From positions 1-5,571 of the forward strand of contig QMRW01000084.1 in NCBI GenBank assembly GCA_003650785.1: 5,571 bases of DNA, read 5' to 3'. Positions 1 to 5,571 of the stretch are shown piece after piece. How positions within the stretch are numbered: the first letter of the stretch is position 1; each line of letters starts with the position of its first letter. The stretch is from Thermoprotei archaeon (lineage in GTDB: Archaea > Thermoproteota > Thermoprotei > Thermofilales > B20-G17). The notes below the pieces were generated by a model. It worked only from the letters and a program-made list of their open reading frames with translations. It made no database searches and was not told the DNA's origin. The position numbers and the translations under genes were made by a program.

Positions 1-660
1 GATGTTGATGATAAAGAGGCGATACTCCTGAGTCTATCAGAGAATAGGATAAGAGGAGACCTCAACCCTCAGGAAGTGGGTGAAGCCCTAAGGATATTAA
101 AAGAGGAGTACGGCATGAGTGAGGAGGAAGTATCTCAGTACCTTTCAGAAAGAGTTGTAGAGCTCAGAAGATTACTAGAGATAGCTAGGGTAGTAAGGGG
201 TATAGGTGCTAGAGTTGTAGAGAAGGCAGGAAGATGGAGACAGAAGGTCAAGATCGAGAGATTGGAGGAAAAGGAGGTAGAGATTCCGAGGAGCATAGCT
301 GAACTATTGAACGAGATAGTAGACTGGATTAGAAACTGGGAATTCATAAAGGAAGAGGAGGAAAATGAGTTAAGGGCATGGTTACTAAGGAGAGGAGCCG
401 GACTTAGACAGTGGCATGTGATGAGATTGAGAGAACTCGTTAGAAGAGAACTAAGACAAAAGAGAAAAGAAGAGGTGGATGTAAGGGTATTTTTAGATGA
501 AGCCATAGCTATGCTCTCTAGGAAAAAACTCCTCAAAGCACTAGTAGATGAGGCCTGTATAACTATGGCAAAGTCTTACGCACAGATTTCAAAAGTAGCA
601 TTCGATGATATTATAGAGGAAGCTCTTAGGGAGTATTTAGAGAAAAGAGGATATCTATAG
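1..660 (+). CDS. ParB/Spo0J-like protein, 5'-partial (N-terminus outside window)
   Basis: The frame is open from base 1 to the TAG at 658-660, giving 219 visible residues. An in-frame GTG at 76 is not the start, because the 25 residues before it match ParB. Visible residues 6-30 (EAILLSLSENRIRGDLNPQE and onward) resemble the ParB-family segment usually written IENLQREDLNPxEEA. Residues 31-61 (LKEEYGMSEEEVSQYL, then SERVVELRRLLEI) match the following helix-turn-helix, in which family members read roughly FGLTQEEVAxRLGKS...LLRLL. The turn here is about three residues shorter than usual. The remaining 155 residues are highly charged, mostly helical, and do not resemble a standard ParB C-terminus. 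The last 30 residues (FDDIIEEALREYLEKRGYL) recall the second helix of ribbon-helix-helix proteins. ParB family members are CTP-binding DNA clamps in chromosome or plasmid partition, and some relatives are nucleases or regulators. Which role applies here is not shown, and no parA is visible. The catalytic or nucleotide-binding N-terminal motifs are off-window. Confidence 0.78.
   Translation, partial: DVDDKEAILLSLSENRIRGDLNPQEVGEALRILKEEYGMSEEEVSQYLSERVVELRRLLEIARVVRGIGARVVEKAGRWRQKVKIERLEEKEVEIPRSIAELLNEIVDWIRNWEFIKEEEENELRAWLLRRGAGLRQWHVMRLRELVRRELRQKRKEEVDVRVFLDEAIAMLSRKKLLKALVDEACITMAKSYAQISKVAFDDIIEEALREYLEKRGYL
655..660. other. Palindromic shared stop: convergent genes overlap by CTATAG
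   Basis: The six bases CTATAG are their own reverse complement. On each strand they read CTA (Leu) then TAG (stop), so the parB-like gene and the small minus-strand gene both end in Leu-stop within the same six base pairs. There is no spacer for a terminator, so each transcript must end inside or beyond the other gene. Confidence 0.9.
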
Positions 661-1017
661 CTTCTCTATAATATCCACTAGGGCTCTAAGTAGATCTGGA
701 TTCTCTCGAGAAAGAATGATTATATTTCTGATTCTAGTACCACTGGAAAAGCCGTACATCTTTAGCTGTCTCATAGGTGCAATTATAATTACTGGTTTTT
801 CTAGATCTATCGCCTTGCAGTAGCTTAATAGAAGCCCCTCTGAATCTACGACTGTATCTAGATAGGCTATCCTGACATTATTCTTCATGATACACATTGT
901 GAATTCGTGGACTATTCCGCTAATCCCCCTTATTTTACTCTTAACCTCCACTTGATAGGACTTATTTGATAAGCATTTCCTTATCGACTCTAACATGGAT
1001 ACATCTACTATTATCAA
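655..1017 (-). CDS. Small conserved-looking protein of unknown function (120 aa; 113 aa from the alternative ATG)
   Basis: I do not recognise this gene with certainty. It is the only open frame of any length in this interval, has no competing gene opposite, and follows TATA-like elements, so it is probably real. The frame is closed upstream by a TAA at 1030-1032. The possible starts are TTG at 1015-1017 and ATG at 994-996; neither has a Shine-Dalgarno sequence. The protein shows alternating strand and helix: a strand near residues 21-30, the motif G-I-S-G-I-V-H-E-F at 31-39, a strand at 48-53, a helix at 58-70, a hydrophobic strand at 75-80 (PVIIIAP), a strand at 97-102 and a C-terminal helix at 106-120. 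The GxSGxxHEF plus later IIIAP pattern recalls the core of small archaeal restriction-endonuclease-like (PD-(D/E)XK fold) domains. However, I see no D/E-x-K pair, so any such relative would probably be inactive. That assignment is inference and weak. The gene ends head-on against the parB-like gene with a 6-bp overlap, and lies 70 bp downstream of ileS in the same direction. Confidence 0.62.
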   Translation of the reverse strand: MIIVDVSMLESIRKCLSNKSYQVEVKSKIRGISGIVHEFTMCIMKNNVRIAYLDTVVDSEGLLLSYCKAIDLEKPVIIIAPMRQLKMYGFSSGTRIRNIIILSRENPDLLRALVDIIEKL

Positions 1018-1019
1018 AA

Positions 1020-1028
1020 ATATATACT
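1020..1028 (-). promoter_or_regulatory. Second TATA-like element upstream of the small gene
   Basis: The minus strand reads GTATATATTTTT just upstream of the candidate TTG start. The element is centred near 1024. With the usual archaeal spacing of about 25-27 bases it would place the transcription start near 997-999, next to the ATG at 996, giving a leaderless message. It overlaps the region where a transcript from the upstream TATA box would begin. Confidence 0.35.
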
Positions 1029-1038
1029 TTTACATCAC

Positions 1039-1047
1039 TTATATAAA
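1039..1047 (-). promoter_or_regulatory. TATA box, best promoter candidate for the small gene
   Basis: The minus strand reads GCTTTATATAAG, a close match to the archaeal box A consensus, within the 70-bp gap between the ileS stop and the small gene. Centred near 1043, it predicts a transcription start near 1017, which coincides with the TTG candidate start and lies 21 bases ahead of the ATG candidate. It supports independent transcription of the small gene, though readthrough from ileS remains possible. Confidence 0.5.
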
Positions 1048-1079
1048 GCTATACCCTCATTCTTACCTCTTTTACTATG

Positions 1080-1084
1080 AAAAA
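1080..1084 (-). terminator. Oligo-T tract just after ileS, possible archaeal terminator
   Basis: A few bases past the ileS TAA the minus strand reads AAGTTTTTCATAG. Crenarchaeal transcripts commonly end at short T-rich tracts without a hairpin. Five T is only modest evidence, and I see no stem next to it. Confidence 0.3.
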
Positions 1085-1087
1085 CTT

Positions 1088-4000
1088 TTAAAGCAATAGT
1101 TCGCTGACTCCTATGCATACGCTATACTTATCTATAGTCCAATCCCTAATATGCCGACCCGTTACTTTACTGGGCTCTTTCACTATTTCCAGTATTTTCG
1201 CTCTAACTTCACCCATGATGTAGTCTCTATACCTCTCTATAGCCTCTACTAGATCTTCGTCTGTAGTGTATATCTTTACTTCTATGAAAGCATCTACGGC
1301 CAACTCCATCTCTTTCCTCATAAACTGCACTCTTCTTATGATATCTTTGGCTATACCCTCTAGTAGTTCCTCCCTACCAACTTTGGCATACAGTACTACT
1401 ATACCCCTCCTGAAGTCTTTTAGTACAAATCCCTCGATTGGCTCCTCAGTTATTTCTAGCATATCCTTTGTCAGCTGTACTGTTCTCCCATCGCTAAGTT
1501 TTAGAGAAAGTGTTCCTTCTCTCTTCATGCTTTCCACAACTTTTTTCGGCTCAATAGCTTGAAGTGCTCTTAGTACCTCCTTTGTATCTCTCTTAAAGTG
1601 AGGACCTATTACTGAGTACACTGGTTTTATACTGTATTTTATGAACCTCCTTATACTCTCTGAGGGGAGTATCTCTACACTCTTCACGTTGACTTGGGAT
1701 TTTATCACTTCTATCAGTTCTGTGCATGCTAGTCTAGTGTACTCATCATCCGTCAATATGTATAGTGTAGGTAGTGGTTGTCTTATCTTTATTCCTGCTA
1801 CCATCCTAGCTGCACTTCCCTTCTCTACTATCTCTCTCACTATCTCCATATACTTCTCTAGTTCATCATTTATGAGATCCCTTCTGAGCTCGGGCCATGG
1901 TAGCATGTGTACACTCTCGGGCATTTCAGGAGAGGTCTTAAAGGCTTCTCGATATATCTTCTCGACTATGAAGGGTATTATTGGTGCTGCAAGTACTAGG
2001 AACTTTCTGAGTGCGTAGTACAGTGTCACATAGGCTGTGATCTTCTCAGGATCCTCTTTTTCTATCCATACTCTTCTCCTTATGAGCCTTATGTACCAGT
2101 GACTTACATCCTCTACTATGAAGTCTCTAAGAGCTCTAGCAGCTATATGGACTAGATAGTTGTCCAGTGCATTGGTCACCTTCTCCGTAAGTCTCTCTAC
2201 CCTAGATATAAGCCATCTATCCTCTGGTCTAAGTAGGTGCATATAGTCTTCAAGTCTATGCTTGTCGGGTTCAAACCTATCTAGGTTCATATAGGTCGAT
2301 GCGAATAGGTATACATTCCATACTATGTTCAGATCATCGAACACTTGATCTAGAGATCTCCATGAAAACCTTAGATCCTCCCAGGTAGTATTCCTCAAAA
2401 GGTACCATCTTAGTACGTCTCTACTACCTCTTTTCCTTGCTAGTACTTCTTGAGGAGTTATATAATTTCCTAGAGATTTGTGCATTTCTCTACCCTTTTC
2501 ATCTAATGCAAATCCATGCATCAGGACAGTCGTATAGGGAGTCCTACTAAAACCTAGGATCCCTGTCCTTAGTAGTGAGAAGAACCACCCAGCTATCTGA
2601 TCGTGTCCTTCTATTATGAAATCTACTGGCCACATTCTCTTAAACTCATCTACCTTTAGAGGATAGCCTAATGATGCGTAGAATGCTATTCCTGAATCAA
2701 ACCATACATCCAGTACATCCGGGACTCTCCTCATCTCTCCACCACATTTATCGCATTCCAAAACTACATGATCTACCCAGGGTCTATGGAGATCAGGCAA
2801 TTCTACTTCTTTCTTCGCTTTCTTTTTAAGCTCTTCCAGCGATCCTATAGCGATTGTAGCTCCGCAGTTTTTACATACCCATATTGGAAGTGGTATACCC
2901 CAATATCTCTGTCTAGAAATTACCCAATCTCTCAGTCCTTCTAGCCAGTTCCTAAATCTATGCGCACCCGCCCATTCAGGTATCCACCTTACTCTTTCGG
3001 CCTCCTTAATGAACTTGTCCTTCAAGTGCTTTATCCTGATGAACCACTGTTCAGTTGCTCTAAATATGAGTGGTGTCTTACATCTCCAGCATACCGGGTA
3101 CTTATGCACTATAGTAGTAGCCTTGAGTAGAAGCCCCTTACGATCCAGATCCTGTATTATGTACTTATTTGAATCTCTGACATACATGCCAGCGTACTTC
3201 CCAGCTTCTTCTGTGAACATACCCTTTGAATCCACAGGACATACTACGGGTAGTTTGTACTCCATACCGACTTCGAAGTCCTCTTCACCGTGCCCTGGTG
3301 CTATGTGGACACATCCCGTACCCTCCTCAGCTCTTACATATTCAGACGAAAGGACTACTCTGTGTATTCCTCCTAGTTTCATCTGTACTTTAACTTCCTC
3401 TCTCAGGGGATGTATGTACTCCAGTCCTTCTAATTCTCTTCCTTTAACTACCTTCTCTACTTTATACTCTCCTTCTATAACCTCTGGTAGTCTATCCTTG
3501 AGCACTATGAGAACCTCATTTCCTTTCCTTACAAATGCATAGTCAAAGTCTGGATGTACCATGACTGCAACATTAGCTGGTAGTGTCCATGGAGTTGTTG
3601 TCCATATTACTATGAATAATCTCTCATGGTCTTTAACGGGGAACTTTACATATATGGAGGGATCTTCTATATCTCTGTACTCGGAAACCTCATAGTCTGC
3701 TAGAACAGTTTCACATCTAGGACACCAGTGTAGTACTTTTATTCCCCTCCTTAGTAGTCCTCTATCATGGACTAGTTTGATAAGCCACCATGCTGATTGT
3801 ATGTAGTCATTGTTTAAAGTTAGATATGGTCTTTCCCAGTCCATGGATACTCCCATATTCTTGAAGTGTTCGCTCATCTTCTGTAAGTTCTCGAAGGCAA
3901 ACTTCTTACATTCTTCAATGAACCTATCTATTCCATACTCCTCTATATCCTTCTTTGATCTAAATCCTAGTCTTTGCTCTACCTTGACCTCTATAGGTAG

Positions 4001-4276
4001 TCCATGACAATCATAGCCTGGAGTATCATTAACTCTATATCCTCGAGCTCTCCTATACCTTATTATCGCATCTTTTGCTACCTTATTCCACACTCCCCCC
4101 ACATGAGGGATATCGGATGAGGGATATGGTGGACCATCTAGGAAGTAGAACTTTGGAGCATCCTTAAGCATAGCTCTAAGTTTCTCGTATACTCTACTCT
4201 TGTCCCAGAACTCTAATACTTCCTCTTCTATTTTCTTAGGTTCATACCTACTGGGAAGTTTCCCTATATATCCCAT
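1088..4276 (-). CDS. ileS: Isoleucyl-tRNA synthetase (archaeal type, complete)
   Basis: This cytoplasmic class Ia enzyme charges tRNA-Ile with isoleucine using ATP and edits misactivated valine. Its 1062 residues fit archaeal IleRS length. The Rossmann catalytic core carries the HIGH-equivalent PHVGG at 57-61, PGYDCHGLPIE at 86-96, WVISRQRYWGIPLPIW at 451-466, VWFDSG at 524-529, EGHDQIAGWF at 556-565 and the KMSKS-equivalent REMHKSLGN at 596-604. The inserted CP1 editing domain has WTTTPWTLPAN at 225-235 and GTGCVHIAPGHGEED at 319-333, in which Asp333 is the expected editing aspartate. Four CxxC knuckles (185-188, 396-399, 468-471, 508-511) would form two zinc sites. The helical anticodon-binding domain includes FIVEDVSHWYIRLIRRRVW at 719-737, and the C-terminal region has GIKIRQPLP at 828-836 and IIRRVQFMRKEMEL at 979-992. 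The ATG start follows a strong GGGAGG. Several signature residues differ from the textbook motifs, but the frame is intact throughout, so the gene should be functional. Confidence 0.97.
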   Translation of the reverse strand: MGYIGKLPSRYEPKKIEEEVLEFWDKSRVYEKLRAMLKDAPKFYFLDGPPYPSSDIPHVGGVWNKVAKDAIIRYRRARGYRVNDTPGYDCHGLPIEVKVEQRLGFRSKKDIEEYGIDRFIEECKKFAFENLQKMSEHFKNMGVSMDWERPYLTLNNDYIQSAWWLIKLVHDRGLLRRGIKVLHWCPRCETVLADYEVSEYRDIEDPSIYVKFPVKDHERLFIVIWTTTPWTLPANVAVMVHPDFDYAFVRKGNEVLIVLKDRLPEVIEGEYKVEKVVKGRELEGLEYIHPLREEVKVQMKLGGIHRVVLSSEYVRAEEGTGCVHIAPGHGEEDFEVGMEYKLPVVCPVDSKGMFTEEAGKYAGMYVRDSNKYIIQDLDRKGLLLKATTIVHKYPVCWRCKTPLIFRATEQWFIRIKHLKDKFIKEAERVRWIPEWAGAHRFRNWLEGLRDWVISRQRYWGIPLPIWVCKNCGATIAIGSLEELKKKAKKEVELPDLHRPWVDHVVLECDKCGGEMRRVPDVLDVWFDSGIAFYASLGYPLKVDEFKRMWPVDFIIEGHDQIAGWFFSLLRTGILGFSRTPYTTVLMHGFALDEKGREMHKSLGNYITPQEVLARKRGSRDVLRWYLLRNTTWEDLRFSWRSLDQVFDDLNIVWNVYLFASTYMNLDRFEPDKHRLEDYMHLLRPEDRWLISRVERLTEKVTNALDNYLVHIAARALRDFIVEDVSHWYIRLIRRRVWIEKEDPEKITAYVTLYYALRKFLVLAAPIIPFIVEKIYREAFKTSPEMPESVHMLPWPELRRDLINDELEKYMEIVREIVEKGSAARMVAGIKIRQPLPTLYILTDDEYTRLACTELIEVIKSQVNVKSVEILPSESIRRFIKYSIKPVYSVIGPHFKRDTKEVLRALQAIEPKKVVESMKREGTLSLKLSDGRTVQLTKDMLEITEEPIEGFVLKDFRRGIVVLYAKVGREELLEGIAKDIIRRVQFMRKEMELAVDAFIEVKIYTTDEDLVEAIERYRDYIMGEVRAKILEIVKEPSKVTGRHIRDWTIDKYSVCIGVSELLL

Positions 4277-4284
4277 ACTATACG

Positions 4285-4290
4285 CCTCCC
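4285..4290 (-). promoter_or_regulatory. Strong Shine-Dalgarno site of ileS
   Basis: The minus strand reads CTAGGGAGGCGTATAGTATG. GGGAGG is complementary to the 3' end of archaeal 16S rRNA and lies eight bases before the ATG at 4276. It fixes the ileS start and implies a transcript with a real 5' leader. No other gene on the minus strand in this window has a site of this strength. Confidence 0.85.
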
Positions 4291-4322
4291 TAGAAGAAGC
4301 TCTAACTGGAGAACTAGTATTT

Positions 4323-4362
4323 GGTTCCCTCTCATATTTTCGGACGGATAATAGGGATCACC
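4323..4362 (-). repeat. Imperfect inverted repeat in the presumed ileS leader
   Basis: The minus strand reads GGTGATCCCT, then 22 bases, then AGGGAACC. TCCCT pairs perfectly with AGGGA, and GGT with ACC after a two-base bulge (GA). The outer segments AAGAAG (within 4361-4370) and CTTCTT (within 4291-4300) could add an enclosing 6-bp stem. The same TCCCT could alternatively pair with the AGGGA of the ribosome binding site at 4286-4290. The stems are short, so a regulatory role is speculative. Confidence 0.3.
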
Positions 4363-4387
4363 TTCTTGCCTTAAGAGGATAGTCACA

Positions 4388-4402
4388 CTAATAAGTTTTT
4401 CG
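4388..4402 (-). promoter_or_regulatory. Candidate ileS promoter (BRE plus TATA-like element)
   Basis: The minus strand reads TCGAAAAACTTATTAGTG. An A-rich stretch like a TFB recognition element precedes CTTATTA, an imperfect box A. It would start transcription near 4366, giving a leader of about 90 bases that includes the inverted repeat. A weaker alternative, GAAAATATG at 4333-4341, would give a leader of roughly 35 bases. The sequence does not decide between them. Confidence 0.35.
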
Positions 4403-4462
4403 AGCATAACTTCCACTGAGCATACTATAAGAACTACTCTATATCTAGATCTGGTGAATTTC

Positions 4463-4480
4463 AGCTAGTCTAGCTTTTTT
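4463..4480 (+). terminator. Hairpin plus T6, intrinsic-terminator-like, plus strand
   Basis: The plus strand reads AGCTAGTCTAGCTTTTTT: a 5-bp stem (AGCTA with TAGCT) around a GTC loop, followed directly by six T. No plus-strand gene lies upstream in this window, so either it ends antisense transcription from the ileS side or it is chance. On the minus strand the same bases are a hairpin preceded by six A, 28-45 bases past the transglutaminase stop, which would not act as a T-tract terminator. Confidence 0.3.
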
Positions 4481-4507
4481 GGGCTACTAAAGCATCTTTC
4501 TGGAATC

Positions 4508-5500
4508 CTAAGGAGCGTACCTAGCATACCTATAAATTAGTCTGACAGGTGAGAGCAAGACAAGCTCTTCATACACTACGATATTTCTCTCTCGAAGAGG
4601 CTTTAGCATGCTTTCTATATCTTCAGAGGTAAGTGGTCTGGCTCTTCTACTGACTACTATCCCGTATGCAATATATGTGGAGCCCATGAATGGATTGTCG
4701 TACATACAGTACGTAATATCTATGGGCAACCACTTCAGGTTTCCTAGGTAAGCTAGTACATATGCGTGTCCTATGAATCCCACTCTGGTCAGTGTGGAGT
4801 TACCTATCTTATAGGTCTCCATAGATCCAGGAGCGAGAATGTAGGAGTACTCTATCTGAGCTGGTATCCTATAAGACCATAGTAGCTCTATGAGAACTGC
4901 ACTCAAGTCATCACAATCTCCTATTCTATTAGTTAATACGTACTCTATATCTCTGGGTAGGCCTGAAGCAGAATAAGTGAAGTGATCTCTGAGGAATTTG
5001 GCTAGTAGATAGGCCTTCATCACATCACTTTCATTAGCTATCCCAGGAATCTTAGTCTCTATCTCTCTCAGAAGGACGGTAATAGATGTACACGGTCTTC
5101 CGATGAATCTCATAAGCTCCCTTGATATATTGCTACGTTTATACATTGCTAGGGGATATGGATAAGCTCTTTTCTTCACTTCCACTCTCATGACAATAGA
5201 GCCTTTACTACCTACCCTATTTAGGAGGAATCCTATGTGTGTACTATTTACTAGTACTATGTTCTCTGTCTTCTTCAGAATCCTCACTATCTGCTGGGTA
5301 GTATTAAGGGGGATAAGGAAAAAGATTAAATCTCCAGTTCTCCCTTCCTTGAATTCTATATCGAGTTTGTAGAGAAAGACAATTTTGTACTCTTTAGGAA
5401 ATCTTAGTAAGAATTGTATACTTCCCACGCCTAATAACACAATTGCGACTATAACTAGCAACTTCGATGTACGATCTTCCTTCTTCTTATCCTCCATCAT
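4508..5500 (-). CDS. Membrane-anchored transglutaminase-like (papain-fold) protein
   Basis: The 330-residue protein has a positively charged N-terminus (KKK at 5-7), then one hydrophobic segment at about 13-33 (LLVIVAIVLLGVGSIQFLL), which suggests a signal anchor with the rest outside the cell. Five Asn-x-Ser/Thr sequons (Asn66, 85, 124, 156, 234) lie after it and fit archaeal N-glycosylation. The transglutaminase-like core spans about 158-265: FLRDHFTYS at 169-177, NRIGDCDDLSAVLIELL at 191-207 with catalytic Cys196, RIPAQIEYSY at 211-220, GHAYVLAY at 244-251 with His245, and WLPIDIT at 257-263 with Asp261. The Cys-His-Asp triad is complete. Members of this superfamily are proteases, amidases or crosslinking enzymes; the substrate here is unknown. 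Residues 35-155 form a less recognisable, probably strand-rich region. Two adjacent ATGs (5500 and 5497) are possible starts; TAGGA lies seven bases before the first. The neighbour downstream is ileS, 231 bp away, with no clear functional link. Confidence 0.83.
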   Translation of the reverse strand: MMEDKKKEDRTSKLLVIVAIVLLGVGSIQFLLRFPKEYKIVFLYKLDIEFKEGRTGDLIFFLIPLNTTQQIVRILKKTENIVLVNSTHIGFLLNRVGSKGSIVMRVEVKKRAYPYPLAMYKRSNISRELMRFIGRPCTSITVLLREIETKIPGIANESDVMKAYLLAKFLRDHFTYSASGLPRDIEYVLTNRIGDCDDLSAVLIELLWSYRIPAQIEYSYILAPGSMETYKIGNSTLTRVGFIGHAYVLAYLGNLKWLPIDITYCMYDNPFMGSTYIAYGIVVSRRARPLTSEDIESMLKPLRERNIVVYEELVLLSPVRLIYRYARYAP

Positions 5501-5507
5501 GATATAT

Positions 5508-5512
5508 TCCTA
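5508..5512 (-). promoter_or_regulatory. Weak Shine-Dalgarno site of the transglutaminase-like gene
   Basis: The minus strand reads TAGGAATATATCATGATGG. The partial match AGGA is seven bases before the first of two tandem ATG codons and ten before the second, so it slightly favours the first. Confidence 0.4.
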
Positions 5513-5546
5513 CAGGGGGAAATTAGGATTGCCTTGATCTGAGGAT

Positions 5547-5571
5547 TGAATATTCAGACGGTATACTTTAA
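5547..5571 (-). promoter_or_regulatory. Candidate promoter region of the transglutaminase-like gene, cut by the window edge
   Basis: The minus strand reads TTAAAGTATACC and, 6 bases further on, TGAATATTCA, a perfect 10-bp palindrome at 5547-5556. Either could serve as a TATA-like element: the first would start transcription near 5540, the second near 5525. The palindrome might instead be a regulator site. The window ends here, so any upstream element or divergent gene is not visible. Confidence 0.25.

Noticed and set aside
76..78. GTG as start codon of the parB-like gene
   Set aside because: The frame is open to base 1, and the residues encoded before the GTG carry the conserved ParB segment; the true start is outside the window.
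135..536. 133-codon open frame on the minus strand
   Set aside because: It lies fully opposite the parB-like gene, is dominated by Ser, Leu and Thr as expected from reading AG-rich coding DNA backwards, and matches no family I recognise.
1266..4007. Plus-strand open frames at 1266-1562, 1641-2018, 3009-3542 and 3810-4007
   Set aside because: All lie opposite the intact ileS gene, are Ser/Thr/Leu/Pro-rich antisense translations, and show no recognisable domain.
655..4276. ileS and the small gene as one operon
   Set aside because: They share direction, but the 70-bp gap, the T-tract after ileS and a good TATA box before the small gene favour separate transcription; readthrough is not excluded.
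4200..4382. 60-codon plus-strand frame across the ileS start
   Set aside because: It has no ribosome binding site or recognisable motif, and about 40% of it is antisense to ileS.
4277..4507. T-box riboswitch, tRNA or box C/D RNA upstream of ileS
   Set aside because: T-boxes are bacterial, and no T-box or tRNA-like arms were seen; no properly ordered RTGATGA and CTGA boxes occur on either strand.
5190..5372. 60-codon plus-strand frame inside the transglutaminase-like gene
   Set aside because: It is antisense to a protein with a clear domain, and has no start signal of its own.
1..5571. CRISPR array, insertion sequence or other mobile element
   Set aside because: I saw no regularly spaced repeats, transposase motifs or terminal inverted repeats, and codon use looks uniform across the genes.

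Overview
The window looks like hyperthermophilic archaeal chromosome, most likely from the Thermoproteota (crenarchaeal; a Desulfurococcales-type organism is my best guess). The reasons are an archaeal-type isoleucyl-tRNA synthetase, arginine codons almost all AGA/AGG, heavy ATA use for isoleucine, proteins rich in Glu, Lys, Arg, Ile and Val, and TATA-like elements instead of -35/-10 boxes. Genus cannot be fixed by reading alone.

Layout from left to right. (1) 1-660, plus strand: the 3' part of a ParB/Spo0J-like gene. Its reading frame is open through the left edge, so the N-terminal part of the ParB domain lies outside. (2) 655-1017, minus strand: a small gene of unknown function that converges on the parB-like gene. 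The two stop codons abut inside the 6-bp palindrome CTATAG. Two TATA-like elements precede the small gene. (3) 1088-4276, minus strand: a complete ileS of 1062 codons with catalytic, editing, zinc-knuckle, anticodon-binding and C-terminal regions, and a strong GGGAGG ribosome binding site. (4) 4277-4507: a 231-bp intergenic stretch with candidate ileS promoter elements, inverted repeats in the likely leader, and a hairpin followed by six T on the plus strand. (5) 4508-5500, minus strand: a membrane-anchored transglutaminase-like protein with an intact Cys-His-Asp triad. (6) 5501-5571: its upstream region, cut by the right edge.

The three minus-strand genes run in the same direction, but gaps of 70 and 231 bp with TATA-like elements suggest separate promoters rather than one tight operon. 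The genes do not form an obvious pathway: one is translation housekeeping, one is probably a cell-surface enzyme, one is ParB-like and probably DNA-associated, and one is unknown. I found no CRISPR array, insertion sequence, tRNA or rRNA. I did not find a convincing new multi-gene system. The items most worth a second look are the divergent C-terminal half and shortened helix-turn-helix of the ParB-like protein, the small unknown protein with its ambiguous start, the signature-motif variants in IleRS, and the extracellular transglutaminase-like protein.
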